This document shows, piece after piece, positions 50,354 to 57,919 of a stretch of DNA of 64,000 bases. The translations under genes and the position numbers were made by a program. A model generated the notes under the pieces. The model ran no database searches. It had not been told where the DNA came from and saw only the letters and a list, made by a program, of their open reading frames with translations. This DNA is from an uncultured Prevotellaceae bacterium (GTDB taxonomy: Bacteria > Bacteroidota > Bacteroidia > Bacteroidales > Bacteroidaceae): contig ONMA01000034.1 in NCBI GenBank assembly GCA_900318815.1, positions 1 to 64,000 on the forward strand, read 5' to 3'. Position 1 is the first letter of the stretch. Each line of letters begins with the position of its first letter.

Positions 50354-50989
50354 ATGGATAAGATCAAGAAGATTTTTGCATCGCAACTGCTTGAGGTGAA
50401 AGCCATCAAGCTGCAACCCAACAATCCGTTTACGTGGGCCTCGGGGTGGAAGTCGCCCTTCTACTGCGACAACCGCAAGACGCTCTCGTTCCCCCGCCTG
50501 CGCTCGTTTGTGAAGTTAGAGCTGTGCCACCTCATCCAGGCCGAGTTTCCCGAGGCCGAGGCCGTGGCCGGCGTGGCCACGGGTGCCATTGCCCAGGGAG
50601 CCTTGGTGGCCGACCAGCTGGGCCTGCCCTTCTGCTACGTGCGCTCGAAGGCCAAGGACCACGGCATGCAGAACCTCATCGAGGGCGAGGTGAAGGCGGG
50701 TGCCAAGGTGGTGGTGGTCGAAGACCTCATCAGCACCGGCGGCTCGTCGCTCAAGGCCGTAGAGGCACTGCGCCAGGCCGGCGTCGAGGTGGTGGGCATG
50801 GTGGCTTCTTACACCTACGGATTCCCCGTGGCCGAGGAGGCCTTCCGCGAGGCTGGTGTCAGGCTTGTCACACTGACCGACTACGAGGCGGTGGTGGAGC
50901 AGGCTGCCCAGACGGGATATATCAAAGAAGAGGACAAGGCCGTGCTGGCAGAATGGAGAAAGAGTCCTTCTACCTGGAAGCAGGAGTGA
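50354..50989 (+). CDS. pyrE: Orotate phosphoribosyltransferase
   Basis: It makes OMP from orotate and PRPP in pyrimidine synthesis. The 211-aa product has FTWASGWKSPFYCDNRKTLS near residue 25, ATGAIAQGALVADQLGLPFC, and the PRPP loop VVVVEDLISTGGSSLKAVEA near residue 120. The remaining pyr genes are not in the window. A family A element fills the gap to the next gene. Confidence 0.95.
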   Translation: MDKIKKIFASQLLEVKAIKLQPNNPFTWASGWKSPFYCDNRKTLSFPRLRSFVKLELCHLIQAEFPEAEAVAGVATGAIAQGALVADQLGLPFCYVRSKAKDHGMQNLIEGEVKAGAKVVVVEDLISTGGSSLKAVEALRQAGVEVVGMVASYTYGFPVAEEAFREAGVRLVTLTDYEAVVEQAAQTGYIKEEDKAVLAEWRKSPSTWKQE

Positions 50990-51014
50990 CCTCACCTATA
51001 GAAAATAACAACAG

Positions 51015-51222
51015 AAATTTCCCACTTTTTTTTAACCACGAATTTCACGAATTTCACGAATTACCATGCGGATAATAAGTCATTTCACGAATGGTCGTAA
51101 GCGACCAAGGTCGAGCGCGTGTAATTCGTTGCATCTTTAGATGCATTCGTGAAATGTTCATCTGCATAGAAAAAATTAGTTTAATTCGTGAAATTCGTGG
51201 TTTTAAAAAAGGTGGAAAGTTA
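51015..51222. repeat. Family A dispersed element, copy 5
   Basis: A short version (about 208 bp) that lacks the CTTGCAAAGAATT-TTGGCTGCGCAGCCAA block but keeps the ends, GGTCGTAAGCGACC and GCATCTTTAGATGC. It ends 21 bp before the ATG of the SRPBCC gene. Confidence 0.9.
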
Positions 51223-51243
51223 AGAAAATTAGTGTGAAATAGT

Positions 51244-51657
51244 ATGACAAAATTTGAAAGCAGCATTAAGCAAGTGCCTTATTCGCAGGAGGCAGTTTAT
51301 AGGAACATCAGTGACCTGAGCAACCTGGGGCGTGTGCGCGACCGGGTGCCTGAGGACAAGTTGGAGAGCTTCTCGTTCGACGCCGACACCGTGTCGGTGA
51401 GCGTACCGCCCGTGGGCAAGATCACGCTCCACATCATTGAGCGCGAGGAGCCCAAGTGCGTGAAGTTTGAGACTGTGGAGTCACCCATGCCCTTCAACCT
51501 CTGGATCCAGGTGTTGCCCGTGACCGAGGAGTCGTCGAAGATGAAGGTCACGGTGAAGGCCGACATTCCCCTCATGCTCCGCGGCATGGTGAGCGGCCCC
51601 ATTCAGGATGGCGTAGAGAAGATTGCCGAAGCACTGGCACAAGTACCCTATCTTTGA
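51244..51657 (+). CDS. SRPBCC (START-like) fold protein
   Basis: The 137-aa product has the helix-grip pattern: QVPYSQEAVYRNISDLSNLG at the start, VPPVGKITLHIIEREEPKCV, and a long C-terminal helix (GPIQDGVEKIAEALAQVPY). Such proteins bind hydrophobic ligands or act as cyclases or coenzyme-binding chaperones; the ligand here is unknown. Between pyrE and argH it is isolated on both sides by family A elements, and I see no TAnnTTTG box of its own. Confidence 0.8.
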   Translation: MTKFESSIKQVPYSQEAVYRNISDLSNLGRVRDRVPEDKLESFSFDADTVSVSVPPVGKITLHIIEREEPKCVKFETVESPMPFNLWIQVLPVTEESSKMKVTVKADIPLMLRGMVSGPIQDGVEKIAEALAQVPYL

Positions 51658-51660
51658 ACT

Positions 51661-51970
51661 AACTATCCCACCCTTTTAAAACCACAAATTTCACGAATTT
51701 CACGCGCTCGACCTTGGTCGCTTTGCTTGCAAAGAATTACCATGCGGATAATAATGATGCAAAAAATAACTTGGGACGTTTTTATGAACACAGAGACACA
51801 AAGACACAGAGTTTTTTATTATCTGTGGAGCCATCAATCTCTGTGCCTCTGTGTCTCTGTGTTCTATTTTATACCAAGTATTTTTTGATTAATCACATAA
51901 TAAGTAATCTGCATAGAAAAAATTCGTGAAATTAGTGAAATTCGTGGTTAAAAAGAAAAGGTGGGAACTT
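51661..51970. repeat. Family A dispersed element, copy 6, with nested insertion
   Basis: The ends are AACTATCCCACCCTTTTAAA and GTGGTTAAAAAGAAAAGGTG. The central part after CATGCGGATAATAATGATG is replaced (about 51760-51890) by an insert with inverted ends CAAAAAATAACTTGG / CCAAGTATTTTTTG and an inner pair AACACAGAGACACAAAGACA and TGTGTCTCTGTGTT. It ends 16 bp before the argH ATG. Confidence 0.88.
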
Positions 51971-51986
51971 CAATTACTTTCATATT

Positions 51987-53318
51987 ATGAAATTGTGGGA
52001 AAAAGACTTTGAGATTAACGCCGAGATAGAGCGGTTCACTGTGGGACGCGACCGCGAGATGGACCTCTATCTGGCACCATACGACGTGCTGGGCTCTATG
52101 GCCCACATCACCATGCTCGAAAGCATCGGGCTCATCGGCAAGGACGAGCTGCCCGTGCTGCTGACCGAGCTGAAAAGCATCTATGAACAGTGCCAGCGGG
52201 GCGAGTTCGTGATAGAGGAAGGCATCGAGGACGTTCACTCGCAGGTGGAACTGATGCTCACCCGCAAACTGGGCGACATGGGCAAGAAGATACACTCGGG
52301 ACGCTCGCGCAACGACCAGGTGCTCGTAGACCTGAAGCTCTTCACCCGCCACAAGCTGCAGGAGGTGGCCGAGGCAGTGAAGGACCTCTTCGACCAGCTC
52401 ATCAGGAAGAGCAACCAGTATAAGGACGTGCTCATGCCGGGCTACACCCACCTGCAGGTGGCCATGCCCTCGAGCTTCGGCCTGTGGCTGGGTGCCTACG
52501 CCGAGAGCCTGTGCGACGACATGCTGTTCCTGCAGGCCGCCTGGCGCATGACCAACCGCAACCCGCTCGGGTCGGCGGCGGGCTACGGCTCCTCGTTCCC
52601 CCTGAACCGGCAGATGACCACCGACCTGCTGGGCTTCGACTCGATGGACTACAACGTAGTCTACGCCCAGATGGGGCGCGGCAAGATGGAGCGCAACGTG
52701 GGCTTCGCCATCGCCACCATCGCCGGCACCATGGCCAAGCTGGCTATGGATGCCTGCCTGTTCAACTCGCAGAACTTCGCCTTCGTGAAACTGCCGAAGG
52801 AATGCACCACGGGGTCGAGCATCATGCCGCACAAGAAGAACCCCGACGTGTTTGAGCTGATACGTTCGAAGTCGAACAAGCTGCAGGCACTGCCGCAGCA
52901 GGTGACGCTGATGATGAACAACCTGCCCGTGGGCTACTTCCGCGACCTGCAGATCATCAAGGAGGTGTTCCTGCCTGCCTTCGACGAACTGCTCGACTGC
53001 CTGCGCATGACGGCCTACATCGTCAACCGCATCGAGGTGAACGAGCACATACTGGACAACCCGATGTACGACCCGATGTTCTCCGTAGAGGAGGTGAACC
53101 GCCTCGCCGCCAACGGCATGCCCTTCCGCGACGCCTACAAGAAGGTGGGACTGGACATCGAGGCCAGACGCTTCATCCCCGACAAGCACCTGCACCACAC
53201 GCACGAAGGCTCGATAGGCAACCTGTGTAACGACCGCATAGAACAGCTCATGGCGCAGACGCTCGCGGGATTCAGCTTCGACCGGGTGGCCAAGGCCGAA
53301 CAGAACCTGCTGGGATGA
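51987..53318 (+). CDS. argH: Argininosuccinate lyase
   Basis: It splits argininosuccinate into arginine and fumarate. The 443-aa product shows VHSQVELMLTRKLGDMGKKI, HSGRSRNDQVLVDLKLFTRH and GYTHLQVAMPSSFGLWLGAY. The superfamily signature GSSIMPHKKNPDVFELIRSK, with the catalytic Ser, is at about residue 275. It starts 16 bp after family A copy 6, and copy 7 begins 8 bp after its stop. Confidence 0.96.
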   Translation: MKLWEKDFEINAEIERFTVGRDREMDLYLAPYDVLGSMAHITMLESIGLIGKDELPVLLTELKSIYEQCQRGEFVIEEGIEDVHSQVELMLTRKLGDMGKKIHSGRSRNDQVLVDLKLFTRHKLQEVAEAVKDLFDQLIRKSNQYKDVLMPGYTHLQVAMPSSFGLWLGAYAESLCDDMLFLQAAWRMTNRNPLGSAAGYGSSFPLNRQMTTDLLGFDSMDYNVVYAQMGRGKMERNVGFAIATIAGTMAKLAMDACLFNSQNFAFVKLPKECTTGSSIMPHKKNPDVFELIRSKSNKLQALPQQVTLMMNNLPVGYFRDLQIIKEVFLPAFDELLDCLRMTAYIVNRIEVNEHILDNPMYDPMFSVEEVNRLAANGMPFRDAYKKVGLDIEARRFIPDKHLHHTHEGSIGNLCNDRIEQLMAQTLAGFSFDRVAKAEQNLLG

Positions 53319-53326
53319 ATGACTGA

Positions 53327-53653
53327 GATTTCTCACTTTTATTAAAAACCACGAATTACACGAATTTCACGAATTACCATGCGGATAATAAGGACTCGCT
53401 ACGCGCTTGGCTCGTCCAAGAATTTCACAAATGGTCGTAAACGACCGACAAATTTCACGCGCTCGACCTTGGTCGCTTTCTTGCTCTGGCAAGCGTCTCC
53501 TATCGTCGCCGAGCGGCTTGCAAAGAATTTTGGCTGCGCAGCCAATTCGTGTAATTCGTTGCATCTTTAGATGCATTCGTGAAATGCTGGTCTGCATAGA
53601 AAAAATTCGTGTAATTCGTGTAATTCGTGGTTAAAAAGAAAAGGTGGGATAGT
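53327..53653. repeat. Family A dispersed element, copy 7
   Basis: A full-length copy with all palindromes plus two short insertions: GACTCGCTACGCGCTTGGCT at about 53393, and TTGCTCTGGCAAGCGTCTCC in the CTCGACCTTGGTCGCTTTGC block at about 53481. It ends 14 bp before the ATG of the next gene. Confidence 0.9.
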
Positions 53654-53667
53654 TGAGATAGTATGAT

Positions 53668-54231
53668 ATGAAGAAAATATTTACGTTATTAGCCGTCGCG
53701 CTGATGGTGGCCTGTCAGGGCGAGCAAAAGTACAGCACGCAATATCCGTGCAGCTTCATGTTCTTCACCAGCTACCACCCGACGAGCGTGCTCACCATCT
53801 GCCTGGGCAACCCGGGGCTGTTCACCATCGTGGAACCTAAGTTGGTGAGTGGCGTGACCCACCTGATGCTGACACCCAACCAGGGCAACAACTGGACCAG
53901 CGAACAGACCGTCATACCCATGCGGTCGGCCATCGAGAACGACCGCCTGAACTATGAGAACATGGGGGCCAACAAGCGGCTCGTCATCGGGGCATCGTTC
54001 ACCGGGCAAAAGGCCTTCGACGGGCAGTGCCCCAACTGCCTGGCCAACGGCACGTCGGTGAACCGCCCGCTGTCGTGGGCCGACAAGGGACTGATGCTGG
54101 AGTGCGCTCAGTGCAAGACGAAGTACAACCCCAACGCGGAGGGTATCCCCACCAACGGCACGGAAGACACGCCCCGACTGATAGAATATCGCGTGGAATA
54201 CAACGGCGAGAAGCTGTTCGTACACAACTAA
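53668..54231 (+). CDS. Lipoprotein with CPNC/CAQC cysteine pairs (187 aa)
   Basis: The signal MKKIFTLLAVALMVACQGEQ puts the lipobox Cys at residue 16. The mature part has AFDGQCPNCLANGTSVNRPL and LECAQCKTKYNPNAEG, two CxxC pairs about 30 residues apart in a beta-rich setting. This suits a zinc ribbon or a Rieske-like metal site without His ligands. An equivalent protein is common in Prevotella next to housekeeping genes. The function is unknown. The start abuts family A copy 7; tRNA-Leu follows. Confidence 0.7.
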   Translation: MKKIFTLLAVALMVACQGEQKYSTQYPCSFMFFTSYHPTSVLTICLGNPGLFTIVEPKLVSGVTHLMLTPNQGNNWTSEQTVIPMRSAIENDRLNYENMGANKRLVIGASFTGQKAFDGQCPNCLANGTSVNRPLSWADKGLMLECAQCKTKYNPNAEGIPTNGTEDTPRLIEYRVEYNGEKLFVHN

Positions 54232-54276
54232 GTGGGGCATTACGGCGACATTTGAAGAAAAAAAGTGCAAAATAGT

Positions 54277-54307
54277 TTGGCAATTCCGAAAAAACGTCTT
54301 ACCTTTG
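54277..54307 (+). promoter_or_regulatory. Promoter of tRNA-Leu
   Basis: TTG (54277-54279), a 20-bp spacer and TACCTTTG (54300-54307) lie 16 bp before the mature tRNA 5' end. Confidence 0.8.
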
Positions 54308-54323
54308 CACCCGCAATGCCAAG

Positions 54324-54408
54324 GCCGCGATGGTGGAATGGTAGACACGAGGGACTTAAAATCCCTTGGCCAGGAATGGCTGTGCGGGTTCGAGTCCCGC
54401 TCGCGGCA
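54324..54408 (+). tRNA. tRNA-Leu (anticodon UAA)
   Basis: The acceptor stem GCCGCGA/TCGCGGC is perfect, with discriminator A. The anticodon loop CTTAAAA gives UAA (54357-54359). A long variable arm (TGGCC-AGGAA-TGGCT) marks a class II tRNA, and the T-arm is GCGGG-TTCGAGT-CCCGC. The 3' CCA is not encoded. Confidence 0.97.
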
Positions 54409-54426
54409 CTTTGCATCCCCCTCCTC

Positions 54427-54463
54427 AAGACAACTGTTTTTATATAAAGACAGTTGTCTTTTT
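54427..54463 (+). terminator. Intrinsic terminator of tRNA-Leu
   Basis: An 11-bp stem AAGACAACTGT / ACAGTTGTCTT with a 12-nt AT-rich loop is followed by TTT, 18 bp after the tRNA. Confidence 0.85.
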
Positions 54464-54475
54464 CAATGGTGTACG

Positions 54476-54684
54476 ATTGAATGACGCTGAAAGCGTCACC
54501 TCTCAATAGCCGTAGGTCGGAACGACCTGCGGATAGAACGTGAGAAGATACATCGACCCTGAAGGGGTCGCCCAATACATGGTGTTGGGGCACCCCTTCA
54601 GGGTGCTTTTCCCTCCCTTGTCTACTGTCCGCAGGTCGTACCGACCTACGGCTATTGAGAGGTGACGCTTTCAGCGTCTTTCAA
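54476..54684. repeat. Family B palindromic element, copy 3
   Basis: The same order of hairpins as at 16070: GACGCTGAAAGCGTC, CCGTAGGTCGGAACGACCTG, GACCCTGAAGGGGTC, GCACCCCTTCAGGGTGC, CAGGTCGTACCGACCTACGG and GACGCTTTCAGCGTC. It is followed by TTCTTATAATTTTGAGC-GCGACCA (about 54708), a motif also present at about 33-61 of the window. Confidence 0.92.
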
Positions 54685-54827
54685 CCGCAACAGGTCGATA
54701 AATTTTCTTATAATTTTGAGCGAAGCGACCATATTTAGAGGGGGTACTGATAATTACGGTTGTCCCGAGTTGTCTTAACAAAACAAAAAAAAGACGGCTA
54801 TCACATGCGAAAGTGATTTATTATATG

Positions 54828-54835
54828 TATCTTTG
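54828..54835 (+). promoter_or_regulatory. -7 box TATCTTTG for the TPR lipoprotein gene
   Basis: TATCTTTG lies 28 bp before the ATG at 54864. Confidence 0.7.
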
Positions 54836-54863
54836 CATAGCAAAAATAACCTATAAATAACTT

Positions 54864-56540
54864 ATGCAGAAAAAAAACTTATTATTGCTGCCCGCAGCCG
54901 CTTTGCTGCTGGCATCGTGTTCAGGCAAGCTGGGAGCCCTGTCGGCCGATAACTTCAACGTGACTCCCAACCCGTTAGAGACCCAGGAAGGCGAAGTGCC
55001 CATGACCATCAATGGCATGTTCCCGGAGAAGTACATGAAGAAGAAGGCCGTGGTCACCGTGACGCCCGAACTGCGCTACGGCACGCAGGCCACCAAGGGC
55101 GAGAGCGCTACCTTCCAGGGCGAGAAGGTGCTGGGCAATGACCAGACCATCTCCTACCGTCTGGGCGGACGCTACACGATGAAGTCGAGCCTGAAGTACG
55201 TGCCTGAGATGCTGCAGAGCGACCTCTACCTGACCTTCGACGCCAAGATTGGCAAGAAGACGGTGAAGGTGCCCGACGTGAAGGTGGCCACAGGCGTGAT
55301 TGCCACCAGCGAGCTGTACAAGCGCACCGCAGCTCAGGCACAGGCTGCCCAGGCTCAGGATGCCTTCCAGCGCGTCATTGCCCAGAAGCAGGAGGCCAAC
55401 ATCAAGTTCCTCATCGGACAGGCACAGCTGCGCAAGAGCGAGCTGCAGAACAACTCGGTGCAGGAGTTCGTGCGCCTGCTCAGCGAGATCGTGAAGGACC
55501 AGGAGGGCAAGGTACTCGACGGCATAGAGGTATCGGCCTACGCTTCGCCCGACGGCGGATATAACATCAACGAGCGTCTGGCCGGCAAGCGTCAGGACGT
55601 GGCCAACGACTTCGTGAAGAAGCAGATGAAGAAAATCAAGATGGACGGCCCCGTGGACACCAAGTACACAGCCGAGGACTGGGAGGGATTCCAGGAACTG
55701 GTGGCCGCCAGCAACATCCAGGACAAGGACGTCATCCTGCGCGTGCTCTCCATGTATAAGGATCCCGAGGAGCGCGAGCGTCAGATCAAGAGCCTGTCGA
55801 GCGCCTTCCGCGAGCTGGCCGACGGCATCCTGCCGCAGCTGCGCCGCGCCCGCATGACCATCAACTACGAGCTGGTGGGCCGCGACGACGACCAGATCAT
55901 GGAGCAGATGAGCGCCGACCCCAAGAAGCTCTCGGTCGAGGAGATGCTCTACGCTGCCACGCTCTGCGACGAGAACATCCAGCAGATGGAGGACATCTAC
56001 AAGAAGACCACGCAGATCTATCCCAACGATGCCCGCGCCTATAACAACGTGGCTATGATGGAGTTTGCCAAGGGCAACTATGCCGAGGCCGGCAACTGGC
56101 TGCAGAAGGCTCAGCAGGTGAACAGGAACCTGCCCGAGGCTTTTGCCAACTTGGGCATGCTGGCCCTGCAGCAGGGCGACGTGCAGAAGGCCGAGGAGTA
56201 CATCAGCAGGGCTAACGGCGCCCACGGACTGGACGAGGTGCTGGGCAACCTGCACCTGGCTCAGGGCAAGTATGCCCAGGCCGAGCAGGACTTCGCCAAG
56301 GTGTTCAGCAACTCGGCTGCACTGGCCCAGATCCTGAACAAGAGCTACTCGCAGGCCGCCGTCACGCTGAGGAACGTGAAGAACGCCGATGCCATGACCG
56401 ACTATCTGCGTGCCATCCTCAATGCCCGCACCGGCAACACTTCCGAGGCCGCCCAGGCACTGAAGGCCGCCATCGCCAAGGATGCCAGCCTGGCCGACTA
56501 TGCAGCCAAGGACCTGGAGCTGGCAAAGGTCGCAAAGTAA
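54864..56540 (+). CDS. TPR-containing outer-membrane lipoprotein
   Basis: The 558-aa product starts MQKKNLLLLPAAALLLASCS with the lipobox Cys at residue 19. After a beta-rich domain (about 25-150) comes an Ala/Gln-rich helix, then a region with VSAYASPDGGYNINERLAGK, like the peptidoglycan-binding motif of OmpA-type proteins. Several TPR units follow (YPNDARAYNNVAMMEFAKGN, LPEAFANLGMLALQQGDVQK). It resembles conserved Bacteroidales surface antigens of about 60 kDa. It probably links the outer membrane with the cell wall or scaffolds partners. Confidence 0.8.
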   Translation: MQKKNLLLLPAAALLLASCSGKLGALSADNFNVTPNPLETQEGEVPMTINGMFPEKYMKKKAVVTVTPELRYGTQATKGESATFQGEKVLGNDQTISYRLGGRYTMKSSLKYVPEMLQSDLYLTFDAKIGKKTVKVPDVKVATGVIATSELYKRTAAQAQAAQAQDAFQRVIAQKQEANIKFLIGQAQLRKSELQNNSVQEFVRLLSEIVKDQEGKVLDGIEVSAYASPDGGYNINERLAGKRQDVANDFVKKQMKKIKMDGPVDTKYTAEDWEGFQELVAASNIQDKDVILRVLSMYKDPEERERQIKSLSSAFRELADGILPQLRRARMTINYELVGRDDDQIMEQMSADPKKLSVEEMLYAATLCDENIQQMEDIYKKTTQIYPNDARAYNNVAMMEFAKGNYAEAGNWLQKAQQVNRNLPEAFANLGMLALQQGDVQKAEEYISRANGAHGLDEVLGNLHLAQGKYAQAEQDFAKVFSNSAALAQILNKSYSQAAVTLRNVKNADAMTDYLRAILNARTGNTSEAAQALKAAIAKDASLADYAAKDLELAKVAK

Positions 56541-56551
56541 TCGTTAAACTG

Positions 56552-56813
56552 TAGTTTCCTACCTTTTCTTTTAACCACGAATTTCGCGAATTACACGAAT
56601 TACCATGCGGATAATAATTAATTTCACAAATGGTCGTAAACGACCGACAAATTTCACGCGCTCGACCTTGGTCGCTTTGCTTGCAAAGAATTTTGGCCGC
56701 GCAGCCAATTCGTGTAATTCGTTGCATCTTTAGATGCATTCGTGAAATGTTGGTCTGCATAGAAAAAATTCGTGTAATTCGTGTAATTCGTGGTATTAAA
56801 AAGGTGGGAAAGT
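56552..56813. repeat. Family A dispersed element, copy 8 (uninterrupted reference copy)
   Basis: A complete copy with ATGCGGATAATAATTAATTT, the site that in copy 3 is split by family F and flanked by TAATTAAT. It is followed at about 56821-56868 by a family C edge (TCTCGTACCTTCC, CGAAATCGTACCATTTTA, TTTTTGCATGTTAC). Confidence 0.92.
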
Positions 56814-56865
56814 AAGTCATTTCTCGTACCTTCCTACATTCGAAATCGTACCATTTTATTTTTGC

Positions 56866-57888
56866 ATGTTACAAAGTAAAAATCTCCTATCAGTTTTCAC
56901 CCACTCCCTTCTCCTTTTCCTCCTTCTTCTCCTTGTCTCCTGCGATTCGGCCTCCGACAGATTCCGACTGGAAGGCCGCTTCAAGAACCTGAACCAGGGA
57001 GAGTTCTACATCTACAACGCGGAGAACGGCGTCAGGGACACTATCCGGGTGCGCGACAGCCGCTTCAAGTATGAGCGCGAGATGGACCAGCCCACGCTCT
57101 TCATGCTTATGTTCCCCAACTTCTCCGAGATGCCTATCTTCGCCGATGCCGGCGTGTCGCTCATGATGAAGGGCGATGCCACGCACCTGCGCGAAACCGA
57201 GGTGAAGGGCGACAAGGTCAACGAGGAGATGACCGCCTTCCGCCTGTCAGTCAACGAGCAGACGCCACCCGAACAGCAGCGGATAGCCAAGGACTATGTG
57301 AAGGATCATCCCGACTCGCCCATCGCCCTCTATTTGGTGCTTCACTTCTTCGTTGACAACATCGACCGCGACTACCCCGAGGCCTACAAGCTGTGCAAGG
57401 CCATCGGCAAGGCACAGCCCAAGAACAAGGACGCAGAGCAATGGGCCGAAAGGTTGGAGCCGCTGAGGAACTACGTGAAGAAAGGCAAGCTGCCCAAGTT
57501 CTCGGCTAAGGACACCAAAGGGCGCAACATTGACAATAGCAAGCTGAAGTCCGACGTGAACGTCGTGGTGGTCTGGTCGTCATGGAACTACGAGAGCCAG
57601 AACATCCTGCACATGCTCAGCGTGCAACAGGCGAAGAACCCCAAGAAGATTGGCGTGGTAAGCATCTGCCTCGATGCCAACGAGAAAGAGGGGCGGCGGA
57701 CACTCGACCGCGACAGCATTGAGTGGCCCAACGTGTGCGACGGGCTGATGTGGGAGTCGCCCGTGCTGAAGCAGCTCGGACTGGCCACCGCAGGCGCCAA
57801 TATCATTACCGACAAGGACGGCAACATTCAGGGACGCGACCTGGAAACGCAGAAGCTGAGGGAGAAAATAGAGAGCATGCTGAAATAA
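56866..57888 (+). CDS. Thioredoxin-like lipoprotein with DUF4369-type N-terminus, no active-site Cys
   Basis: The 340-aa product has a lipoprotein signal (LLLFLLLLLVSCDSASD). An N-terminal beta domain of the DUF4369 kind follows (RLEGRFKNLNQGEFYIYNAE), and a C-terminal thioredoxin/TlpA-like fold (KLPKFSAKDTKGRNIDNSKL). Where a TlpA protein has W-CxxC the sequence is WSSWNYESQNIL, with no Cys, so it cannot do thiol-disulfide exchange. It may bind or sense instead. The ATG lies within a family C edge; a GTG or later Met start is possible. Confidence 0.78.
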   Translation: MLQSKNLLSVFTHSLLLFLLLLLVSCDSASDRFRLEGRFKNLNQGEFYIYNAENGVRDTIRVRDSRFKYEREMDQPTLFMLMFPNFSEMPIFADAGVSLMMKGDATHLRETEVKGDKVNEEMTAFRLSVNEQTPPEQQRIAKDYVKDHPDSPIALYLVLHFFVDNIDRDYPEAYKLCKAIGKAQPKNKDAEQWAERLEPLRNYVKKGKLPKFSAKDTKGRNIDNSKLKSDVNVVVVWSSWNYESQNILHMLSVQQAKNPKKIGVVSICLDANEKEGRRTLDRDSIEWPNVCDGLMWESPVLKQLGLATAGANIITDKDGNIQGRDLETQKLREKIESMLK

Positions 57889-57892
57889 TAAC

Positions 57893-57900
57893 TATCTTTG
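57893..57900 (+). promoter_or_regulatory. -7 box TATCTTTG for yifB
   Basis: TATCTTTG lies 19 bp before the ATG at 57920, and just after the preceding stop. Confidence 0.65.
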
Positions 57901-57919
57901 TGGAAAATTCAGAACCTGC

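Noticed and set aside
51948..53336. 462-codon open frame antisense to argH
   Set aside because: It is the complement of a GC-rich conserved gene with biased codons. Its His/Val/Leu/Gln-rich translation has no domain, and the sense strand is clearly argH.
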